Shown: positions 1 through 3,549 of the stretch, one piece after another
Layout: every line of letters starts with the position of its first letter
How positions within the stretch are numbered: the stretch's first letter is position 1
From: CAVZRC01 sp052148775
GTDB taxonomy: Bacteria > Planctomycetota > Planctomycetia > Isosphaerales > Isosphaeraceae
DNA: 5,656 bases
Reading direction: 5' to 3'
Assembly (NCBI GenBank): GCA_052148775.1
Contig: JBKQHM010000824.1
Location: 1 to 5,656, forward strand
Notes under the pieces: model-generated
The model's database searches: none
What the model was told of the DNA's origin: nothing
The model's input: the letters and a program-made list of their open reading frames with translations, nothing else
Program-made: the position numbers and the translations under genes

Positions 1-2140
1 CGTGGGGGACGGCGCCGGTGGGCTTCAGGAGCATCATGCTGGACTCGGGCGAGGCCAGGCTGACGTGCCGGGCGGCCTGGTCATCGGTCAAGGCACGCAC
101 GTCGAAGATCGGGTCGTAACCGCGGAGCGAGAGCTTGAAGCCGTTCTTGCCCTGGGCCGAGCCGTGGCATGTGCCCGAGTTGCAGCCGACGCGGGAGAGC
201 ACCGGCGCGACGTCGTGGATGAAGTCGACCTTGGGCGCCGAGTGCACGCCCAGCACGGTCACGGGGACCTCGGCGGACTTGCCCGCCAGGCGGAGGATCA
301 GCGTCCCCTTACCATCGGCCCGGGGCCTCACCAGGCCCGACCGCGTGATATCCGCGATCGACGAGGAAAGCGTCGGCTCGACCATCCGGGTCGCGTCGAT
401 CGTCTCGCCCGAGTTGAGGCGGGCGGTCACCAGGAGCTGGGTGTAGGCGAACCGATGGGTCAGCCGGATCTCCTTCGGCTGGACCTCCATCGACACGATG
501 CTCATACCCTTGGGCGGTACTTCCGTCTCGACGCTCTCCTCCTGCTTGGGCGGGACGGTCGAGATCGGGGCATTCTGGGCGATCGAGGCCGCCTTGACCG
601 CCACCGCCGGGAATTCCTTGATCGTCGAGCCGGTCTCGGGATTGAGCAGCCGGATCACGCCGTCGGCGCCGGCGGCGGCGAGGACCTTGCCGTCCGGCCG
701 GAAGGCGACGGCATAGATGCCCCCCTGGGGCACCTTGACGCTGGCGATCTGCTTGACCCCCTCCTTGTGATACTTCTCGAGCGCGGCGGCTTCCGCCGGC
801 GACCGGGAGGTGACGACCTTCTGGTTGATCGCCTTGATGTTGTCCGGATAGCCGGTGTCGAACTCGTAGGAATAGACGCCGATCTCGCCGGTGCCGTCGA
901 GGCTGCTGCCGGCGGCGATCCGCTTGCCGTCGCTGCTGACCGCGACGCTATAGACCCGGCCGGGCAGCGGGGGGAATTCGCGGATCAGGTTGGAGTCGTC
1001 GCCGATGACGCGGACCGTCTGGCGGAACACGCGGTAGAGCTTGGGCTCGCCGTCGGAGCCGCCGATGATGACCTCATCCCGCTTGGGGTGGCGGGCGACC
1101 GCCGTCAGCCCCCCCTTGAGGGCCCCCGGCGTGATCGAGGTGATGTTGTCGACGAACCGCTGCGTGGCGACCTCGGTCAGCTTGGCCGCCATGTCGCGGC
1201 CAACCGAGATCAGGTGCGAGCCGTCGGCCGAGAAGACGGTGTCGAGCACCCAGTCGCTGTGCGAGCCCATGAACAGGATTTGCTGGCCGCTCTTGGCGTC
1301 GATCGCCCGGACGGTGTTGTCCGAACAGCCGAAGGCGATCTTGGTGCCGTCGGGCGACCAGCTCGCGCCGTAGACCGTGTCATACGTGACCGGGACGGAG
1401 AGCACCAGCTTCCGCTTGGCGACATCCCAGACCTGCACCTCCCCCATCCGCGCGGGTCGTCCGCCGGTGACGGCCAGTTTCTGACCGTCGGGCGAGAACG
1501 CCAGCGACTCGACCCGCTCGGAGAGCCCGACCAGCCGTCCGACCAGCTCGGATCCGTCGGCCTTCCAGAGGAGGACTTCATGGAAGCCGGCGACGGCCAG
1601 GAGCGTGCCGTCGGGCGAGAACGCCAGGGCCGGGATCACCGGCAGCCGGGTGTACTCGGGCGGGTGGCTCATGTCATAGCGGGCCCTGGCGGTCTGCGGC
1701 GTGTCGTCGGGTGCCCCCTGGGCGACCCATCGGCCGATCAGCTCGATCTCGGCGGCGGAGAGCGGCGGCTTGTCCTGGGGCATCTCGGCCTTGCCGGCCT
1801 GCGGGGTGATCTTGTCGAGGAGGAAGCTGTCCCCCGGCTTGCCCGGCACGATCGCCGGCTGCTCGCTCTCGCCCCCCTTGACCATCCGGTCGAAGGCGGT
1901 CATCACATACCCGCCCCCCGCCTTCGCCGGCTGGTGGCAGCCCTGACACTGGGCCTGGAAAATCGGGCGGATCTGCTTGTCGTAGCTCACCTTCGGCCCC
2001 GAGGCGGACACGGCCGCGACCGCCGGATTCTTGCCCTTGGCCTTCCCCTTTTCATCCGCGGCATGCGCCGCGACCGACATCATCACCAGGGCCCCGACGA
2101 CCCCGAGTCCGCAACTCCCTCTCGTCATGATCTTCGCCAT
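1..2140 (-). CDS. Secreted planctomycete cytochrome c / WD40 / Ig-like / DUF1549-type protein (C-terminus off the left edge)
   Basis: My reverse-strand translation gives 713 codons from the ATG at 2140 to the left edge without a stop, so the gene is partial. Residues 1-27 form a signal peptide (K3, R7, hydrophobic 11-25, AHA cut site near 27). A planctomycete cytochrome c domain (PSCyt1-like) spans about 51-147, with haem motif CQGCH at 65-69 and a possible axial Met at 120 in EMPQDKPPL. About seven WD40-like blades cover 166-510; FSPDG or similar turns occur at 174, 215, 261 (WSPDG), 303 (FSADG) and 480 (FRPDG), and a charged insertion lies at about 433-472. A Big_2-type Ig-like domain lies at about 545-632. 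A second haem-like motif, CNSGTCH, is at 653-659, followed by GKNGFKLSLRGYDP, typical of the segment before DUF1549; DUF1549 and DUF1553 would be expected beyond the edge. GGGGAG at 2150-2155, nine bases before the ATG, supports this start. Such proteins are presumed periplasmic and redox-active; the substrate is unknown. Domain calls are from memory of the families. Confidence 0.93.
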   Translation of the reverse strand, partial: MAKIMTRGSCGLGVVGALVMMSVAAHAADEKGKAKGKNPAVAAVSASGPKVSYDKQIRPIFQAQCQGCHQPAKAGGGYVMTAFDRMVKGGESEQPAIVPGKPGDSFLLDKITPQAGKAEMPQDKPPLSAAEIELIGRWVAQGAPDDTPQTARARYDMSHPPEYTRLPVIPALAFSPDGTLLAVAGFHEVLLWKADGSELVGRLVGLSERVESLAFSPDGQKLAVTGGRPARMGEVQVWDVAKRKLVLSVPVTYDTVYGASWSPDGTKIAFGCSDNTVRAIDAKSGQQILFMGSHSDWVLDTVFSADGSHLISVGRDMAAKLTEVATQRFVDNITSITPGALKGGLTAVARHPKRDEVIIGGSDGEPKLYRVFRQTVRVIGDDSNLIREFPPLPGRVYSVAVSSDGKRIAAGSSLDGTGEIGVYSYEFDTGYPDNIKAINQKVVTSRSPAEAAALEKYHKEGVKQIASVKVPQGGIYAVAFRPDGKVLAAAGADGVIRLLNPETGSTIKEFPAVAVKAASIAQNAPISTVPPKQEESVETEVPPKGMSIVSMEVQPKEIRLTHRFAYTQLLVTARLNSGETIDATRMVEPTLSSSIADITRSGLVRPRADGKGTLILRLAGKSAEVPVTVLGVHSAPKVDFIHDVAPVLSRVGCNSGTCHGSAQGKNGFKLSLRGYDPIFDVRALTDDQAARHVSLASPESSMMLLKPTGAVPH

Positions 2141-2149
2141 CTCGGTCTG

Positions 2150-2155
2150 CTCCCC
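2150..2155 (-). promoter_or_regulatory. Ribosome binding site of the cytochrome/WD40 gene
   Basis: Read on the minus strand, GGGGAG lies nine bases before the ATG at 2140. It helps choose this start over the in-frame ATG four codons downstream (2128) and over in-frame ATGs far upstream (2422, 2431), which lead into sequence with poor third-position GC and no signal peptide. Confidence 0.5.
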
Positions 2156-2344
2156 ATCTAGCGATCTGCGAAGTCGTCGGTCGCACCCGGCACTCAAAGG
2201 CCGGCGCCCCTGTCCCTGCTGCTTGCTCGATGATTCACAACGGGAAGGCCCCGGTTCTCTCGCACTCTGGTAGGACTCGTCCGCAGGGTTCATCTCAGGC
2301 CGAGGAGGTGGAATTCCTCGCAGCCCGACGCTTCCTCCTACCGG

Positions 2345-2381
2345 TCGCGTGGAGCGTGTGTGCTCCGAAAGTCTCACGCGA
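2345..2381. repeat. Nested inverted repeat (two-storey hairpin)
   Basis: The outer arms TCGCGT (2345-2350) and ACGCGA (2376-2381) are perfectly complementary. Directly inside the left outer arm, GGAGC (2351-2355) pairs with GCTCC (2362-2366) around the six-base loop GTGTGT, leaving a nine-base bulge on the right side. No T-run follows in either direction, so a classical terminator is unlikely. It sits about 200 bases upstream of the cytochrome gene start and could be a structured 5' leader on the minus strand or an operator. The function is inferred only from the symmetry, which could be chance in GC-rich DNA. Confidence 0.35.
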
Positions 2382-2493
2382 GCATGCAACGCCTTTGCCA
2401 GCAGGATAGAGTCACCCTCCATCTTAACCATCCGAACCGGTCCGTTGCTAGCGTGACAATTGTTTAACACCCCAGATTTTACCGGAGGGGATC

Positions 2494-2559
2494 ATGAGGG
2501 ACCGATTCTCTGAGGATTCCGCGTGGGATCGGGAAAATCCAGAGACTAGACTGGCCTAA
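2494..2559 (+). CDS. Possible 21-residue micro-ORF in the divergent region
   Basis: An ATG at 2494 follows GGAGG (2484-2488) with five bases between, the best-looking ribosome binding site in this intergenic region. It opens a 21-codon frame ending in TAA at 2557-2559. The predicted peptide is charged and hydrophilic (it begins MRDRFSED), with no membrane segment, no repeated amino acid and no attenuator-like structure after it. It could be a leader peptide or small protein upstream of the small membrane protein gene, or a chance frame. It ends upstream of the candidate extended -10 element, so it would need its own promoter; GTGACA at 2453-2458 is the only -35-like hexamer nearby and has no good -10 partner. 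Nothing in the peptide is recognised. Confidence 0.2.
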   Translation: MRDRFSEDSAWDRENPETRLA

Positions 2560-2574
2560 GCACGCTGATATATT
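2547..2574 (+). promoter_or_regulatory. Candidate extended -10 promoter for the small membrane protein gene
   Basis: TGATATATT at 2566-2574 is a TGn-type extended -10 with hexamer TATATT (five of six bases match TATAAT). Sixteen bases upstream, TAGACT at 2547-2552 matches the -35 consensus at four of six positions. It lies in the most AT-rich patch of the window. Transcription would begin near 2580, giving a leader of about 75 bases before the ATG at 2656. The call assumes housekeeping-sigma consensus rules, which are only loosely tested in planctomycetes. Confidence 0.35.
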
Positions 2575-2642
2575 ATTAATAAATCGCGACTGGCCAAGAG
2601 GCGAGGAAAGGCATTTGTTGATTCTTCTGATTTGCGGCCCGA

Positions 2643-2649
2643 GGGAAGG
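2643..2649 (+). promoter_or_regulatory. Ribosome binding site that fixes the start of the small membrane protein
   Basis: GGGAAGG ends six bases before the ATG at 2656, a near-ideal spacing. It supports the 54-codon reading over the in-frame TTG at 2632, which would place this purine run inside the coding sequence. Confidence 0.5.
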
Positions 2650-2655
2650 TCTAGC

Positions 2656-2820
2656 ATGTCAGCGGCCAGAGAATATCGACGGCATGTGTTGAGAATGGGA
2701 GAGGCCAGCCTCGCCCGCGAGCAGCGGAAGCACACGCGCGAGTCGCTGGGCCCTTTTGTGTTCGGCTCGCTCGCCAGCCTGGTTGTCCTGGTCATCCTGA
2801 TCGCGACGTTCTTGAGATAG
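2656..2820 (+). CDS. Small single-pass membrane protein, 54 residues, family not recognised
   Basis: The ATG at 2656 is preceded by a good ribosome binding site and the frame ends with TAG at 2818-2820. Residues 1-30 are hydrophilic and very rich in Arg, Glu and Lys (for example AREQRKHTRES at about 20-30), probably a short amphipathic or coiled segment. Residues 31-53 are a single membrane segment with a Val/Leu/Ile-rich core (ASLVVLVILIATF), and only Arg54 follows it. There is no signal peptide-like N-terminus, so the chain is probably anchored by its tail with the charged part in the cytoplasm. About three quarters of its codons end in G or C, more than in the upstream spacer, which supports real coding. 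I do not recognise a family. Small proteins of this shape often act as partners of larger membrane complexes, but no such complex is visible here. A possible hairpin follows the stop codon. Confidence 0.6.
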   Translation: MSAAREYRRHVLRMGEASLAREQRKHTRESLGPFVFGSLASLVVLVILIATFLR

Positions 2821-2826
2821 TGTGAC

Positions 2827-2853
2827 GCTCCGTCCTGAACAGGAACCAGGAGC
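2827..2853 (+). terminator. Possible hairpin terminator after the small membrane protein gene
   Basis: Seven bases after the TAG, GCTCC (2827-2831) pairs with GGAGC (2849-2853). Inside, TCCT (2833-2836) pairs with AGGA (2841-2844) around a GAAC tetraloop, with an uneven internal loop. No T-run follows, so it would be a weak or factor-assisted terminator, or an RNA-stabilising 3' hairpin. Position right after the stop is the main support. Confidence 0.3.
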
Positions 2854-2929
2854 CGACGAGCGACCGCGGCTGCGAGAGGGTCTCCGGCATTTCTCGCGCG
2901 ACCCCCGGATCACCTGGGCCGATCAAATC

Positions 2930-2958
2930 TCCCTGCAAATCTGGATTTCGCGCAGGGA
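2930..2958. repeat. Bulged stem-loop with an embedded direct repeat
   Basis: TCCCTGCAAAT (2930-2940) can pair with ATTT (2945-2948) and GCAGGGA (2952-2958), giving 4 plus 7 base pairs around a CTGG tetraloop with a three-base bulge CGC on the right side. In the same place CAAATCT occurs twice as a direct repeat, at 2924-2930 and 2936-2942, 12 bases apart. It lies about 180 bases upstream of the DUF4177-like gene. It may be an RNA leader element, a protein-binding site or a remnant of a decayed repeat; the sequence does not decide among these. Confidence 0.4.
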
Positions 2959-3119
2959 CCTGATGTCGCTGAAGAGTCGCATAGCCATGCTGTGGTCAAT
3001 GATCACGACCATCGATGGGCTTCGGCGGCCACACACAGCTCTTGTGGCTGGCTTCCCGAAACCCGATCCGCAAGAATGGGCCCTTCCCGGCCTGTCGGTT
3101 TGACAAATCACGAACACCG

Positions 3120-3126
3120 AGAAGGA
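3120..3126 (+). promoter_or_regulatory. Ribosome binding site that decides the DUF4177-like start
   Basis: AGAAGGA at 3120-3126 ends eight bases before the ATG at 3135. An earlier in-frame ATG at 3126 overlaps this purine run and has no binding site of its own, so 3135 is the better start. Choosing 3126 would only add three residues in front of the signal sequence. Confidence 0.5.
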
Positions 3127-3134
3127 TGAAACTC

Positions 3135-3464
3135 ATGAGACGTAGACTTCGGATCGGGCTGATCGTGGTCGGGCTCCTCGGCGTGGGACTGGGCTGGACC
3201 CTTCGATCGCCCGGGGCGGCGCAACAGAAGGGTCGCGACGAGGCCCAATGGGAGTACAAGGTCTCGGTGTTCTCCTACAACCCCGGCGAACGGCTGACCG
3301 ACGAGCGACGAGCCGCCATCTTCGAGAAGGCGCTGAACGAGCATGCCCGGCAAGGGTGGGAACCGGTCGGTACCCTCATGAGCCGCGACACCATCCAGAC
3401 CGTGGGCGGAGCTGTCACCACCCGCGATACGAATTCCTTCGTCGCCTACCGACGGAGGCGCTGA
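3135..3464 (+). CDS. Exported or membrane-anchored DUF4177-like protein, 109 residues
   Basis: The start is set by the purine run at 3120-3126; the stop is TGA at 3462-3464. Residues 1-6 are strongly basic (MRRRLR) and 7-20 form a Gly/Leu/Val hydrophobic core, with a possible cut after GAA near residue 29; if uncut it would be an N-terminal anchor. The soluble part follows the small DUF4177 pattern: an opening strand WEYKVSVF (39-46), a helix with acidic and basic residues (55-70), then LNEHARQGWEPVGT (67-80), which matches the family hallmark of a Gly-Trp-Glu turn after the helix, and a final strand SFVAYRRRR (101-109). DUF4177 members are usually 50-80 residues with no known function, so the extra length is mainly the leader and a longer loop at about 81-100. 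The neighbouring S46 peptidase gene converges on it from the other strand, so the two are not an operon. The family call rests on pattern only and is moderately sure; the function is unknown. Confidence 0.8.
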   Translation: MRRRLRIGLIVVGLLGVGLGWTLRSPGAAQQKGRDEAQWEYKVSVFSYNPGERLTDERRAAIFEKALNEHARQGWEPVGTLMSRDTIQTVGGAVTTRDTNSFVAYRRRR

Positions 3465-3493
3465 CCGATCGGCCCGACGATCCCCGCAGCATG

Positions 3494-3519
3494 CCCGGGG
3501 TGCGCCCCGCCACCCCGGG
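3494..3519. terminator. GC-rich inverted repeat between convergent genes, probable two-way terminator
   Basis: CCCGGGGTG (3494-3502) and CACCCCGGG (3511-3519) are perfect 9-bp complements around an eight-base loop, extendable by one G-T wobble pair. It lies 29 bases after the DUF4177-like stop and 30 bases after the end of the S46 peptidase gene read from the other strand. That central position between convergent genes is typical of a shared terminator. No T-run follows on either side, so it is not a textbook intrinsic terminator; a strong stem alone or with Rho is assumed. Confidence 0.6.
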
Positions 3520-3549
3520 TCTGGCCGGGAAGCGTCCGTCGCACCGATC

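Larger units (their letters stand above)
2141..2655. other. Divergent intergenic region, 515 bases, no recognised gene
   Basis: This stretch separates two genes read outward, the cytochrome/WD40 gene to the left and the small membrane protein gene to the right, so it should hold both promoters. The left half is GC-rich; the right part, from about 2450, is clearly richer in A and T. I see an 8-base palindrome ACAATTGT at 2456-2463, a short hairpin CGAGGA/TCCTCG at 2301-2306 and 2315-2320, a nested hairpin at 2345-2381, a possible micro-ORF at 2494-2559, a candidate promoter at 2547-2574 and a 10-base palindrome TTATTAATAA at 2573-2582. I found no convincing minus-strand promoter for the cytochrome gene. 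On the minus strand the frame of that gene stays open back to about 2491, but codon use there does not look coding. Confidence 0.7.
2821..3134. other. Intergenic stretch, about 314 bases, hairpin-rich, no recognised gene
   Basis: No frame here resembles a known protein. An open frame begins with GTG at 2822, one base after the preceding stop, and runs 93 codons to 3103. It has no good ribosome binding site, an AT-ending codon fraction of roughly one third and no recognisable domain, so I do not call it a gene, although its middle part has more coding-like third positions. Opposite-strand frames are no better. The stretch contains hairpins at 2827-2853 and 2930-2958, arms GCCACA/TGTGGC at 3028-3033 and 3043-3048, and a perfect 10-base palindrome CCATCGATGG at 3009-3018. 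It must hold the promoter of the DUF4177-like gene unless that gene is co-transcribed with the small membrane protein gene. Confidence 0.6.

Noticed and set aside
2..2161. 719-codon plus-strand open frame
   Set aside because: It is antisense to a clear multidomain cytochrome/WD40/Ig-like gene; its translation is compositionally biased and has no recognisable domain.
2301..2320. Short hairpin CGAGGA/TCCTCG containing GGAATTCC
   Set aside because: Only six pairs around an eight-base loop, no T-run and no clear relation to a gene end; too weak to list as a separate feature.
2141..2491. N-terminal extension of the cytochrome/WD40 gene, for example from in-frame ATGs at 2431 or 2422
   Set aside because: The frame is open, but the extra residues look random, third positions are poor in G and C, and the start at 2140 has both a ribosome binding site and an immediate signal peptide.
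2556..2795. 79-codon minus-strand open frame opposite the small membrane protein
   Set aside because: The plus strand offers a ribosome binding site, a promoter candidate and a membrane segment; the minus frame has none of these.
3100..3105. Perfect TTGACA hexamer as a -35 element for the DUF4177-like gene
   Set aside because: A -10 at normal spacing would fall on the ribosome binding site and the first ATG (about 3123-3128), where no TATAAT-like sequence exists, and transcription would begin inside the gene.
3015..3134. Longer N-terminus for the DUF4177-like protein from an upstream GTG/ATG-type start
   Set aside because: It would bury the signal sequence about 40 residues inside the protein, and the binding site at 3120-3126 fits the ATG at 3135.
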